Origin: a virus
IMG/VR virus record: IMGVR_UViG_3300043119_000044
Span: 1 to 34,293 of that record
Length of the DNA: 34,293 bases
Reading direction: 5' to 3' (one strand)
Position 1 is the stretch's first letter; each line of letters starts with the position of its first letter. Positions 7,960-16,025 of this stretch are shown piece by piece. Under the pieces are notes generated by a model. That model saw only the letters and a program-made list of their open reading frames with translations. It was not told the origin of the DNA and did no database searches. The position numbers and the translations under genes are program-made.

Positions 7960-9204
7960 ATGGCAACACAAAGTTTATTCGGAGGCTCTATGTCTCCTCA
8001 AGAGATGCAAGCTCAGATGTTGGAGCAAAAGGCAGCTCAGTTTGCCCAGATGACACCTGATCAGCAGTTAGGCATGATGGCTTATAAAGCTGGCTCAGGT
8101 GTTGGCACAGGCTTGGCAGGTGCTTTCGGTGTACAGACACAAGACCCAACGATTCAACGAGCTACCAAGCTTCGTGAGCTGGCAGGACAGTACAACACCA
8201 ACACTGCTGCTGGTATCCGTCAAATGGCTGATGCCTTGCGTACTACTGATCCTGAGATGGCTTTGCAGTTGTCACAGAAGGCTGCTGCTATGGACTTGGA
8301 AGCTGCTAAGCTGACTTCTGAGCAAGCTAAAACAGTATCTAGTGAAGCCCAAGCAGGTAAATACTTGGCTGAGCAAGGTAAGATTCTCCGAGGTGAAGCC
8401 AAAGATGAGCAGTTACGCTCTGAGTTAGCTGCTTTGCCAATGGATGCTGATGATAAAACTGTGGAAGCTGTTGTTCGTAAGTATGGCAAACCTGATGACA
8501 TCTTTAAGACTCTTGAGCGTAAGCAGACAGCAGAAGCTACTCGTATTGCTAAAGCTCAATTGGAAAAGGAAAAGGCTGAAACTCGTGCCATTGAGCAACA
8601 ACGTGATCGGGAGTTTAAGCAACAGTTAACTATGATGGCGCAGGCAAATCGATCTGCTGTAACAGGAGTTCAGCAACAGTTTGCACAACAGCGTCTGGAT
8701 GACTTGAAAGACAAAGCAGCCGAGAAGCTGGACAAGAAAGAAGCATCTAAGCAGTTCGCTATCAACCATGCTAATAAAGTAGTTGAGGATGTATCTGCTG
8801 CTAAGTCTCTTGTGTCAGGCACTACAGCAGGTTTGGTAGGTAAAGGTACTTCGTTCATTCCCGGTACTGACTCTTATAACTTGAATCAACGCTTGTTGAC
8901 CATTAAAGCTAACCTTGGTTTTGATCGTTTACAACAGATGCGTGATGCTAGTCCAACTGGCGGTGCTCTTGGTCAGGTTGCTGTACAGGAACTTCAAGCT
9001 TTGCAAGCTACTGTAGGTTCGTTAGAGTTGGGACAATCCAAAGCAGAGTTACAGAAGAACTTAGATAAGATTGAACTTCACTACAATAACTGGTTAAGCA
9101 CCGTTGGCGGTACACCAGCAGTGAAACCTCCTGTTGCTCCAGCATCTCCTGCGGCTCCTGCTAACGCTGCTACTGGTGGCTGGTCTATTCGACGAAAACA
9201 ATAA
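7960..9204 (+). CDS. Internal virion / DNA ejection protein 2, coiled-coil rich
   Basis: The 414-residue protein begins SLFGGSMSPQEMQAQML and has a long helical, coiled-coil prone centre (around residues 120-275) rich in Lys, Glu, Ala and Gln. A conserved-looking C-terminal domain follows, with RLLTIKANLGFDRLQQMRDA and VGSLELGQSKAELQKNLD, a block I associate with podovirus internal proteins. It ends in a Pro/Ala linker and a basic tail. An AAGGA site precedes the ATG. The role in forming a channel for DNA entry is inferred from family and order. Confidence 0.7.
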   Translation: MATQSLFGGSMSPQEMQAQMLEQKAAQFAQMTPDQQLGMMAYKAGSGVGTGLAGAFGVQTQDPTIQRATKLRELAGQYNTNTAAGIRQMADALRTTDPEMALQLSQKAAAMDLEAAKLTSEQAKTVSSEAQAGKYLAEQGKILRGEAKDEQLRSELAALPMDADDKTVEAVVRKYGKPDDIFKTLERKQTAEATRIAKAQLEKEKAETRAIEQQRDREFKQQLTMMAQANRSAVTGVQQQFAQQRLDDLKDKAAEKLDKKEASKQFAINHANKVVEDVSAAKSLVSGTTAGLVGKGTSFIPGTDSYNLNQRLLTIKANLGFDRLQQMRDASPTGGALGQVAVQELQALQATVGSLELGQSKAELQKNLDKIELHYNNWLSTVGGTPAVKPPVAPASPAAPANAATGGWSIRRKQ

Positions 9205-9212
9205 GGATAGGT

Positions 9213-10724
9213 ATGGCTACATTTGTTGTCACAGCTCCAGACGGTAAGGAGTATGAAATTACAGCCCCTGAAGGAGCTACACAGGAGCAAGTATTGGCCT
9301 ATGCTCAGCAGAACTACAATAAGTCTGCTGAGCCTGCTAAGGCTGAACAACCTAAGCGTAGTCTTGCTCAAGAGGCAGCTCGTCAGTTAGGTCTTACAGC
9401 ACGTGCAGGCATCACAGGCTTAACAGCAGTTCCTGCTATGATGGCTGAGCCTGTTGCTGCTGGTATTAACATGCTGGCAGGTAAGCAAGTGATGGGTTCA
9501 CCTACTCAAGGTATCCAAAAGCTCATGACTGCGGCAGGCTTACCAGAGGCTCAAGGAGGCTTAGAACGAGCAGTACAGACAGGTGCTTCAGCTATGGCTG
9601 GTATTCCTGCTCAAGCTGCATTGTCTGGTACTTCTGCTGCTCTAGCTCCCTTGCGTCAGAATATGCTTCAGCAGACAGCAGCAGCTGGTGTTGGCGGTAC
9701 GTCAGGCCAAGCAGCAGCAGATGTTGTGCAAGAAGCTACTGATAGTCCTATTCTAAGCGCTATTGCAGGTATTGCAGCAGGCGCTTTAACAGGCAGTGTT
9801 GCAGCTAAAGGAGCTACAGCAGCTACTACCAAGCGTGATCCTATGGTTACTCTGGATCAGATCAAACAACGTGCTCAGAAAGCTTATGCCAGTGTTGAAG
9901 AACAAGGTGTAACATTAAAGCCTAAGAGTGTGTTGGATAACTTTGATAGCATTGAAAGTGCTCTGCTTAAGGAAAACTTTAACCCTAAGCTGGATGCTCA
10001 TAAGCCTGTAGCTCAGGTGCTGGAACAGTTACGGGACATGACAGGCACTCAGCGAGTTCCTTTTAGCAAGCTCGAACAGATGCGCTCTGCTCTTGTAGAC
10101 TTAAAGACAGCTAAGGATGCGGCTACCCGTAAGTATGCAGGCCAAGCTGTGTCTGAGTTAGACAACTACATCACCAACCTTAATGGTAAGGATGTTATCT
10201 CTACCACAGGCAATTTAGGCACAGCAGTTAAGTCTGTTCAAGAAGCTCGTAAAGACTGGCGTAACCTCTCTAGGGCTACAGTGTTAGAAGATGCTTTGAA
10301 TGTTGCTGAAGCACGTGCTCTTGACCCTAAAGCATCTGAAGGTGAATTGATTCGTCGTCAGTTGATCAACCTTGCAGCTAACAAGGACAAGATGCGGTTC
10401 TTCTCCGAACGTGAAAAGAATGCTATTAAGAGCGTAGCTTCTGGCCCTACCGCTGATCCATTACTGTCTCTCTTAGCTCGGTTAAACCCTGAGCGTAGTG
10501 CTTTGATGCAAGCAAGTACAGTGGCTGGCTCTTTCGCTAACCCTGCCGCTGCTGCGGGTGTTGCAGGTATCGGCTACGGTGCTGACAAACTTCAAGGAGC
10601 TTTACGTAAAGGCTCAGTGGATCGTTTAATCTCAGATATTGCTTCTGGTAAGGTTGCTGGCCCTGCTGCCAATACTTCCTTCAGAGGCTTACTGTCTGGA
10701 TTACCTACACAACCTCAGGAGTAA
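9213..10724 (+). CDS. Internal virion / DNA ejection protein 3 with N-terminal virion-protein motif
   Basis: The 503-residue protein starts with FVVTAPDGKEYEITAPEGAT and QEQVLAYAQQNY, a short module common at the N-terminus of podovirus internal proteins. Between about residues 55 and 205 it is Ala/Gly-rich and hydrophobic with several possible membrane-inserting helices, including ILSAIAGIAAGALTGSVAAK. The following part is helical and charged, and another Ala/Gly segment lies near residue 440. It is the last gene before the lysis genes. Role in membrane passage of DNA is inferred; no lytic transglycosylase motif is visible. Confidence 0.7.
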   Translation: MATFVVTAPDGKEYEITAPEGATQEQVLAYAQQNYNKSAEPAKAEQPKRSLAQEAARQLGLTARAGITGLTAVPAMMAEPVAAGINMLAGKQVMGSPTQGIQKLMTAAGLPEAQGGLERAVQTGASAMAGIPAQAALSGTSAALAPLRQNMLQQTAAAGVGGTSGQAAADVVQEATDSPILSAIAGIAAGALTGSVAAKGATAATTKRDPMVTLDQIKQRAQKAYASVEEQGVTLKPKSVLDNFDSIESALLKENFNPKLDAHKPVAQVLEQLRDMTGTQRVPFSKLEQMRSALVDLKTAKDAATRKYAGQAVSELDNYITNLNGKDVISTTGNLGTAVKSVQEARKDWRNLSRATVLEDALNVAEARALDPKASEGELIRRQLINLAANKDKMRFFSEREKNAIKSVASGPTADPLLSLLARLNPERSALMQASTVAGSFANPAAAAGVAGIGYGADKLQGALRKGSVDRLISDIASGKVAGPAANTSFRGLLSGLPTQPQE

Positions 10725-10727
10725 TCA

Positions 10728-11111
10728 ATGACATTCGCATTAGGACAACGAAGCAAGGACAGGCTCAATGGAGTCCATCCTGACCTAGTAAAAGTAATCG
10801 AGGAGGCTATCAAAGAGTCTCCTTTGGACTTCTCCGTCACTGAAGGCTTACGCACCAAGGAGCGCCAGAAGGTTCTCTTTGATGCGGGTAAGTCTCAGAC
10901 GATGAACAGCAGACACATCACAGGTAATGCTGTGGACATTGCTGTGATCCGTGAAGGTGAAGTTACATGGGATGCTAAATATTATATTCCGGTTATTGAG
11001 CACATTAAAAAGATAGCTAAGTCTATGGATATTGCTATAGTATCTGGAGGCGATTGGATAACTTTTAAAGATTATCCTCATATTGAGTTACATAGATCGG
11101 CTTATCCATGA
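10728..11111 (+). CDS. Endolysin, M15 family peptidase
   Basis: The 127-residue protein has the zinc-peptidase motifs of the M15 / VanY-like family: [13 protein letters not shown] with His63 and Asp70, and DYPHIEL with His118 as third ligand. The family cuts peptide bonds in peptidoglycan stem peptides (L-Ala-D-Glu or D-Ala-D-Ala). There is no signal peptide, so release depends on the holin genes downstream. A CAGGAG site precedes the ATG. From about base 10975 the DNA becomes AT-rich up to the end of the gene, continuing into the HNH gene that overlaps the stop (ATGA), suggesting co-transfer of this 3' part with the endonuclease. Confidence 0.88.
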   Translation: MTFALGQRSKDRLNGVHPDLVKVIEEAIKESPLDFSVTEGLRTKERQKVLFDAGKSQTMNSRHITGNAVDIAVIREGEVTWDAKYYIPVIEHIKKIAKSMDIAIVSGGDWITFKDYPHIELHRSAYP

Positions 11112-11572
11112 CTAGCTTAACAAAAGAAGAAAGAGATAAGATCTATAAACAAAATTGGTATCTTAAAAATAAAGATAAAATCTTAGCAAATAAAGATACT
11201 TCTCATGAGGCAAAAGCTAAAAAAGCAGCTTACGATAAAAAGCGTAGAGAACTTAAAGGCCAGCAGCTTCGTGAATATGATAAAGAAAGATCTTCTTTAC
11301 CTAATCGTAAGGCAGAAAAACGTAATTGGTCGCGTAAGCGTAAGATGTCTGTTAAACAAGCCACGCCTAATTGGTTATCTGAGTTAGATGAATTATTTAT
11401 TAAGGAAATCTATTCTTTAGCAGTACTGAGAAGTAACGCAATAGGAATAGAGTATCAAGTAGATCACATTATTCCTTTGCATGGAAAAAATGTATGTGGT
11501 TTGCATGTACCTGATAATCTTCAACTTTTATCAGCTAAGGCAAATCAGCAAAAGAGACATTTGTATGATTGA
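11108..11572 (+). CDS. HNH homing endonuclease inserted in the lysis genes
   Basis: The 154-residue protein has a basic, Lys-rich N-terminal half and a C-terminal HNH domain: [19 protein letters not shown], then [16 protein letters not shown]. These match the family's first His, the GLHVxxNLQ core and the final Asn/His. Such enzymes cut DNA lacking the gene and spread by repair. It overlaps the endolysin stop (ATGA) and the next start. Its DNA is much more AT-rich and A-ending in codon use than its neighbours, a sign of recent arrival. Confidence 0.88.
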   Translation: MTSLTKEERDKIYKQNWYLKNKDKILANKDTSHEAKAKKAAYDKKRRELKGQQLREYDKERSSLPNRKAEKRNWSRKRKMSVKQATPNWLSELDELFIKEIYSLAVLRSNAIGIEYQVDHIIPLHGKNVCGLHVPDNLQLLSAKANQQKRHLYD

Positions 11573-12032
11573 TCCTATCACCGCTTTTGCGACTGCACAG
11601 GCAGCTATTAAGGGTGTGCAGGCAGCGATCAAGATGGGTAAGGATATTCAGGCTGTGTCTAAGGACATCATGAAGTTCTTTGATGCTAAGGATGTGGTTG
11701 TGAAAGCAGCCACTAAGTCCAAGAGCAATAGCGGTAGATCAGATACGTCTATGGCCTTAGAGACAGCTATGAATGCCAAGGCTCTGGTGGATGCTGAGAA
11801 TGAACTTAAAGAACTATTGATCTACTCAGGTAATGGGGATGTGTGGCATGCACTGCTAGTTGAACGTAATGCTATTGTGGCAAGACGTAAGGCAGAAGCT
11901 TTAGAAGCTCGTAGGGCATCCGCTAGAACCAAGGCTAGGCTTGTTAAAGCTGCTGAGATATTCCTGATCATTATCTTCATCCTTCTTGTAGCTTCTCTGA
12001 CTTTAGCAGGGATTGTACTGTATTTAAAATAA
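11565..12032 (+). CDS. Membrane-anchored lysis-cassette protein of unknown role
   Basis: I use the ATG at 11565 ([14 protein letters not shown]); the longer frame from 11481 lies within the HNH gene. The 155-residue product has an Ala/Lys-rich helical body, a middle segment [19 protein letters not shown], a charged coiled stretch rich in Arg/Ala, and one strong transmembrane helix near the C-terminus ([20 protein letters not shown]). It sits between endolysin and holin. Similar proteins accompany podovirus lysis genes. The C-terminal anchor is unlike classical Rz spanins, whose helix is N-terminal, so I do not call it a spanin. Confidence 0.75.
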   Translation: MIDPITAFATAQAAIKGVQAAIKMGKDIQAVSKDIMKFFDAKDVVVKAATKSKSNSGRSDTSMALETAMNAKALVDAENELKELLIYSGNGDVWHALLVERNAIVARRKAEALEARRASARTKARLVKAAEIFLIIIFILLVASLTLAGIVLYLK

Positions 12033-12040
12033 GGTAGTGT

Positions 12041-12454
12041 ATGATACTAGAATCATTATTAGGTATCGGTAGTAAGCTAATTGATAAGCTTATTCCTGAT
12101 CCTTCTCAGAAAGCAGATGCACAGTTAAGGTTAGCTGAGTTAGTACAGAATGGTGAGTTAGCTAAGATGGCTAACGAGACTGATCTGTATAAGACAGAAC
12201 AGAATAACTTAACAGACCGTCAGCAAGCAGATATGTCCAGTGACTCTTGGCTGTCCAAGAACATCAGACCTATGACACTTGTGGCTATCTTCTTAGGCTA
12301 CTTCACCTTCGGTATCATGGATGCTAACGGTGTACGTGCTAATGAAACCTACGTCCAACTGCTTGGTCAATGGGGTATGCTTGTGATGTCCTTCTACTTC
12401 GGTGGGCGCACCTTGGAAAAGATCATGGAGATGAAGTCAGGGAAGAAAGAGTGA
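12041..12454 (+). CDS. Holin of the 3TM superfamily
   Basis: The 137-residue protein has an amphipathic N-terminus, a central charged segment with SSDSWLSKNIRPMTLVAIFL, a hydrophobic helix at about 77-93 and another at about 105-121, then a Lys-rich tail. The WLSKNIRPMTL motif before the membrane helices is typical of GTA_holin_3TM-type proteins. Holins open the inner membrane at a set time so that the endolysin escapes. An AAGGT site precedes the ATG. It follows the membrane protein gene by eight bases and precedes a second small membrane protein by one. Confidence 0.8.
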   Translation: MILESLLGIGSKLIDKLIPDPSQKADAQLRLAELVQNGELAKMANETDLYKTEQNNLTDRQQADMSSDSWLSKNIRPMTLVAIFLGYFTFGIMDANGVRANETYVQLLGQWGMLVMSFYFGGRTLEKIMEMKSGKKE

Positions 12455-12455
12455 T

Positions 12456-12680
12456 ATGCACAAGCAAGAAGTAACCCATGAAGAAATCTATGAGCGATTA
12501 TGTAAGGTAGAAGAGAAGGTAGACAAAGTATCTGTGGATACCGAGGATATGGTATCAGCATTCCAAGCTGCTCAAGGAGCTTTCACAGTCCTTGATTGGA
12601 TTGCTAAGGTAGCTAAGCCTATCCTGTGGGTAGTAGCGACAGTAACTGCTGTAGTGACTATCTTCCATAACGTTAAGTAG
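12456..12680 (+). CDS. Small membrane protein, holin-associated, XhlA-like layout
   Basis: The 74-residue protein has an N-terminal helical, coiled-coil prone part (EIYERLCKVEEKVDKVSVDT) and a C-terminal transmembrane helix (WIAKVAKPILWVVATVTAVV). This layout resembles XhlA-type proteins that assist holins. It is the last gene of the rightward arm and ends in TAG just before the terminator. Function is inferred from layout and place; it could also be an antiholin. Confidence 0.65.
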   Translation: MHKQEVTHEEIYERLCKVEEKVDKVSVDTEDMVSAFQAAQGAFTVLDWIAKVAKPILWVVATVTAVVTIFHNVK

Positions 12681-12686
12681 CAAAGC

Positions 12687-12723
12687 AAAAGGCCACTAGA
12701 GTTCATCGCTCTAGTGGCCTTTT
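12687..12723. terminator. Bidirectional intrinsic terminator between the two converging arms
   Basis: A perfect 15-bp inverted repeat (12687-12701 with 12709-12723) encloses a 7-base loop. It begins with AAAA and ends with a T run, so the RNA has a U tract in both directions. It lies between the last rightward gene and the end of the ClpP-like gene, where the two arms converge. Confidence 0.93.
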
Positions 12724-12727
12724 TCGT

Positions 12728-13363
12728 TTACTCTACAGGTTCTACCTTCTTAACCTTCTTAGGCTTAGGCGGCATCTGAAGAGCTTCCAGATACTTGTAT
12801 CGCTTACCCATACGTCTGACAGCCTCTTCAGCATCAAACCAGTACTCCTTACCGTTCTTCAGCTCCTCCAGCTCCTTGTCTGTCAAGAATCCTTTGTAGG
12901 CTTGGTCGAGGAGCTTGTTGATTTGTCTTGTAGCAAAATCAGTCTGTCCTTTGACATTCGGCACAGTACCGATGGAACCATAATGAGCAGTATGTAACAT
13001 AAACTCAGCACTATCAGCAATGTAGCACTCAGGAGCCATACAAGCCAACATACTAGCTGCTGAGTACGCAGCACCGATAACTGTAACAGATACATCACCT
13101 CGACATCCTTTCATTGCTTCGATGATCTGCCAGATACTATCTGTGCGTCCACCTGAGCTGTTTACCAATAGATTAACTGAATCATTCTCACCACAAGTAG
13201 CTAAGCAATGGATTACATCACGATAGTTACTAGGCTCCCGGATGTCATCATCAATGAACACCAAGTGAGTGTTCATCTGCTGAGTAATAGTACGGATAAG
13301 ACCCTTCTGCTCTGGCATCATCATCATTAGTTCTTCGATCCCTTCGTTAGCTTTAGCCATCAT
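12728..13363 (-). CDS. ClpP-like serine protease
   Basis: The 211-residue protein has ClpP signatures: VNSSGGRTDS (residues 67-75) for the oxyanion region, SAASML with the probable catalytic Ser104, and FMLHTA with His124. A C-terminal YWFDAEEAVRRMG segment matches ClpP/SppA-like folds, and a Lys/Pro tail ends the protein. It could process virion proteins, but its site in the metabolic arm next to PhoH rather than beside capsid genes favours a role in host takeover or regulated proteolysis; the target is unknown. Its start overlaps the PhoH stop (ATGA), implying coupled translation. No Clp ATPase is encoded in the window. Confidence 0.82.
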   Translation of the reverse strand: MMAKANEGIEELMMMMPEQKGLIRTITQQMNTHLVFIDDDIREPSNYRDVIHCLATCGENDSVNLLVNSSGGRTDSIWQIIEAMKGCRGDVSVTVIGAAYSAASMLACMAPECYIADSAEFMLHTAHYGSIGTVPNVKGQTDFATRQINKLLDQAYKGFLTDKELEELKNGKEYWFDAEEAVRRMGKRYKYLEALQMPPKPKKVKKVEPVE

Positions 13364-14106
13364 TCACCATCCTCATATTTGACACGGGCAATGATATAGT
13401 TCTTAACCAATGAGCTACGAACAATATCCTCGATGTGGAACTCGACACGAACAAACTCTTTCATCTTTGCAGCAATGTCAAAGAACTTAAGCAGTCCACT
13501 CTTGTCATCCTTCTTCTTCAAGTCAGTCTGTCGGTAGTCACCACAGAAGATAATCTTGGACTTGTCACCAACACGGGTAATGATGGTATCAAGCTCCTCG
13601 AAGGTCATGTTCTGTACCTCATCCACGACAATGATGCTGTTGGAGAAGGTAGTCCCTCGAATGAACGAGGTAGACACAAACTCAATGTGTCCTTGTTCTA
13701 CCAATCGATCCCAAGCATCCTTACGCTTGAACAGGTCACTACAGATTTGTCGATAAGGTTGAATATACACCTCCATCTTCTCATCTGCATCCCCCGGCAA
13801 GAAACCCATATCTCGTCCTTGAACGCTACTGCGGATAACTGTTACCTTGTTAAAAGGGTTGTTACGATCCATAGCCTCTTCCAAGGCTTTGTATAAGGCA
13901 ATGTATGTCTTACCTGTACCAGCTACACCATGTAAGGCCATGAAGTAGTTACTGGCCTGATACGCCTCAAAGAAGTCCATCTGCTTCTCAGTCTTAGGCT
14001 TAATGACAGTCATGTCATCAAGCTTCAACTTCAAGCTGTTACTGACCTTCTCTCGTGGAGTCAATTCCTTAGCTGGAATAGATCGATTCATTGGTTTACT
14101 TGCCAT
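13360..14106 (-). CDS. phoH: PhoH-like ATPase
   Basis: The 248-residue protein has Walker A HGVAGTGKT (about residue 59-67), Walker B IIVVDEVQNM, and the GRDMGFLPGDADEKM segment typical of PhoH proteins, followed by IIFCGDYRQTD. The family is related to superfamily 1 helicases and is widespread in aquatic phages; its job in infection remains unclear despite its early link with phosphate starvation. I see no Pho box. The start has AAAGGGAGA upstream and follows the glutaredoxin gene by nine bases. Confidence 0.88.
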   Translation of the reverse strand: MASKPMNRSIPAKELTPREKVSNSLKLKLDDMTVIKPKTEKQMDFFEAYQASNYFMALHGVAGTGKTYIALYKALEEAMDRNNPFNKVTVIRSSVQGRDMGFLPGDADEKMEVYIQPYRQICSDLFKRKDAWDRLVEQGHIEFVSTSFIRGTTFSNSIIVVDEVQNMTFEELDTIITRVGDKSKIIFCGDYRQTDLKKKDDKSGLLKFFDIAAKMKEFVRVEFHIEDIVRSSLVKNYIIARVKYEDGE

Positions 14107-14115
14107 ATTCTCCCT

Positions 14116-14301
14116 TTAATCTTCGTTAACAAACACTAGATGAGGCATCTGACGTACCTGTGGGAACCTCTCAAGGAAGTCCTCACGGGATAGGTCAACA
14201 CCTACTACGATCTCTGTAAAGGACTCGCCATCCTTAGTCAGGCGAGCCTTCAGAGCCGTACATGCAGGGCAGTTCTCCTTGCTGTAGACTACAATCTTCA
14301 T
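14116..14301 (-). CDS. Glutaredoxin-like thiol protein
   Basis: I use the ATG at 14301, preceded by AGGAG; a longer frame to 14334 would overlap nrdA. The 61-residue product begins KIVVYSKENCPACTALKARL with the redox pair CPAC at residues 10-13, and has QMPHLVFVNED with the cis-Pro of the thioredoxin fold. It is shorter than bacterial glutaredoxins (about 80-85 residues) and ends right after the cis-Pro strand, so the last helix is missing. Placed directly after nrdA, it probably reduces the reductase C-terminal cysteines. Confidence 0.82.
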   Translation of the reverse strand: MKIVVYSKENCPACTALKARLTKDGESFTEIVVGVDLSREDFLERFPQVRQMPHLVFVNED

Positions 14302-14312
14302 ATTTCTCCTAG

Positions 14313-16025
14313 TTAAGCGTGACAAGCAACACATTCACCTGAACTAGCACTAACACCAGCCTTGGTACGAATGTAATACAGACTCAAGATGTTCTTATCT
14401 TTAAACGCTGCCTTGTGGACAGAGCTGATGTGTTCCTCTGGATCATCTGCACCGAAGAACAGATTGATAGATTGACCTTGGCAGATATATCGTTGACGGG
14501 CAGAAGCCTGCTCAAGGATAATATACGGATCAAGCTCAAAGGCTGTCTTGAACACAGCTTTCTCATCCTCTGTCATCCATGTAACGTGCTGGATAGAACC
14601 ATCGTGACTTGCAATCTCAAGCAATGTCTCACGACTGTACACACCTTCACGCTTCATGATCTCTAACAGCTCAGGCACTACTCGGATTGTTTCTCCTCCG
14701 GCTCCTTGCTGTACGAATACATTTCCAATAAATGGTTCAATGCCTTGAGATACCCCGCCCATAAGCTGGCTTGTTGACATGGTGGGAGCAACAGCAAGGC
14801 GGTGTGTATTTCGGACTCCAAATCCTTTGCAATATACAGGCTCCCCAAGTTGTTCTGCAAGATACCTGCTTGCCTCTGTTGACTTCTTGTTAAGTCCATC
14901 GAATATCTCCACGTTAAGTTTCTGAGCTTGAAAGCTCTCAAAAGGAATCATCTTCTTGTGGAGCAACGAGTGCCACCCAAGAACACCTAACCCAAGCGCA
15001 CGACTCTTTTCAGTACTCGCCAGCGCCTTTTCAAAGCCTCTTTTGCCAGCAGCCATTGACAAGAACTCACTAGTAACACAATCGAGAAATACTGTCGCAG
15101 TGAATACAGCATCGGTTTCTTTCCATTCATCATACTTCTCCAAGTTCATACTCGCCAAGATACAAGTGAATGTCTCCTCTTCACCGCTGTGCAGCATGAT
15201 CTCTGTACACAGGTTAGAAGCCTTAACATCCAAGTTATGAGCCTTGTACATCTCAGGACGGGAATCTGCTACCTTATCGGTGAACAAGAAGTAACCCTTA
15301 CCTGTCAGCATCTTCAGCTTCAAAGCCTTCTGGTATCGCTCAATAGCTTCAGGATGTCCACTGTCCAAGGACTCCATAAACTCATTACTAACAGTCCAAC
15401 CTACGTTAGCATCATCAGGGTTATTCTTTACCCAATCAGCCAGCTCGTTAAAGTCAGGATGATCAATAGGCAAGTAACCAGCCCATGCGCCTCTACGAGC
15501 AACCCCTTGAGTTACTCGCTTCATCGCGTCTACATAGGTTTGAAAGACTGGTAGGACTCCCGAAGCTGTACCGCCAGTCCCGATTTGTGAACCTCGGGGT
15601 CGTATGTCTCCCAAATATCCGCTAGTGCCAAAGCCATTCTTAGTGAGGACAGCAGTATCAAGTAACTCGCCGTAAAAGTCAGCAACAGAATCACCAATGT
15701 ACTGACCACTACAGGCCACAGGCATACCTTTGTTAGTACCGAGATTAGCCAGAGTAGGCGTAGAAGGACTGAGCCAGCCGTTCCAAATAACTTCATAAAA
15801 CTTACCTTTCCAGTCTGTACCGTCCTTAGGTGCATGCTTAGCTGCTGTCTCAGCGATCTGCTCAGCACGATTCTTAAAGCTCGTAGAGCCTTCCATGTAC
15901 TTAGACTTAAATAGTCCCCATCCTCCTGTCTGATACCACTCAGGCAAGAGTCCTTCCTTCTGCAAACGCTTACGCTCTGCACTTAGGAATTCATACTTGT
16001 TATCCAACACAGGTGTACTTACCAT
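14313..16025 (-). CDS. nrdA: Ribonucleoside-diphosphate reductase, large (alpha) subunit
   Basis: The 570-residue protein has the class I active site: Cys105 (ACSGQYIGDS), the NLCTEI triad with Asn271, Cys273 and Glu275, Cys288 in TCILASMNL, the paired tyrosines 550-551 (LSLYYIRT) for radical transfer, and a C-terminal GECVACHA redox pair. It is much shorter than E. coli NrdA (about 760) and has no N-terminal ATP cone, so overall allosteric shut-off by dATP is probably absent. It makes dNDPs from NDPs with NrdB. Its ATG overlaps the nrdB stop, so the subunits are coupled. Glutaredoxin follows 11 bases later. Confidence 0.93.
   Translation of the reverse strand: MVSTPVLDNKYEFLSAERKRLQKEGLLPEWYQTGGWGLFKSKYMEGSTSFKNRAEQIAETAAKHAPKDGTDWKGKFYEVIWNGWLSPSTPTLANLGTNKGMPVACSGQYIGDSVADFYGELLDTAVLTKNGFGTSGYLGDIRPRGSQIGTGGTASGVLPVFQTYVDAMKRVTQGVARRGAWAGYLPIDHPDFNELADWVKNNPDDANVGWTVSNEFMESLDSGHPEAIERYQKALKLKMLTGKGYFLFTDKVADSRPEMYKAHNLDVKASNLCTEIMLHSGEEETFTCILASMNLEKYDEWKETDAVFTATVFLDCVTSEFLSMAAGKRGFEKALASTEKSRALGLGVLGWHSLLHKKMIPFESFQAQKLNVEIFDGLNKKSTEASRYLAEQLGEPVYCKGFGVRNTHRLAVAPTMSTSQLMGGVSQGIEPFIGNVFVQQGAGGETIRVVPELLEIMKREGVYSRETLLEIASHDGSIQHVTWMTEDEKAVFKTAFELDPYIILEQASARQRYICQGQSINLFFGADDPEEHISSVHKAAFKDKNILSLYYIRTKAGVSASSGECVACHA

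Noticed and set aside
12678-12680. Genome-wide recoding of TAG as a sense codon
   Set aside because: TAG ends the last lysis gene directly before the terminator, and the only tRNA reads UUA/UUG, so recoding is not supported.
13435-13896. Rightward reading frame opposite the PhoH gene
   Set aside because: It is a chance frame on the other strand of a clear PhoH gene, with no ribosome site; similar shadows occur opposite nrdA and the polymerase.
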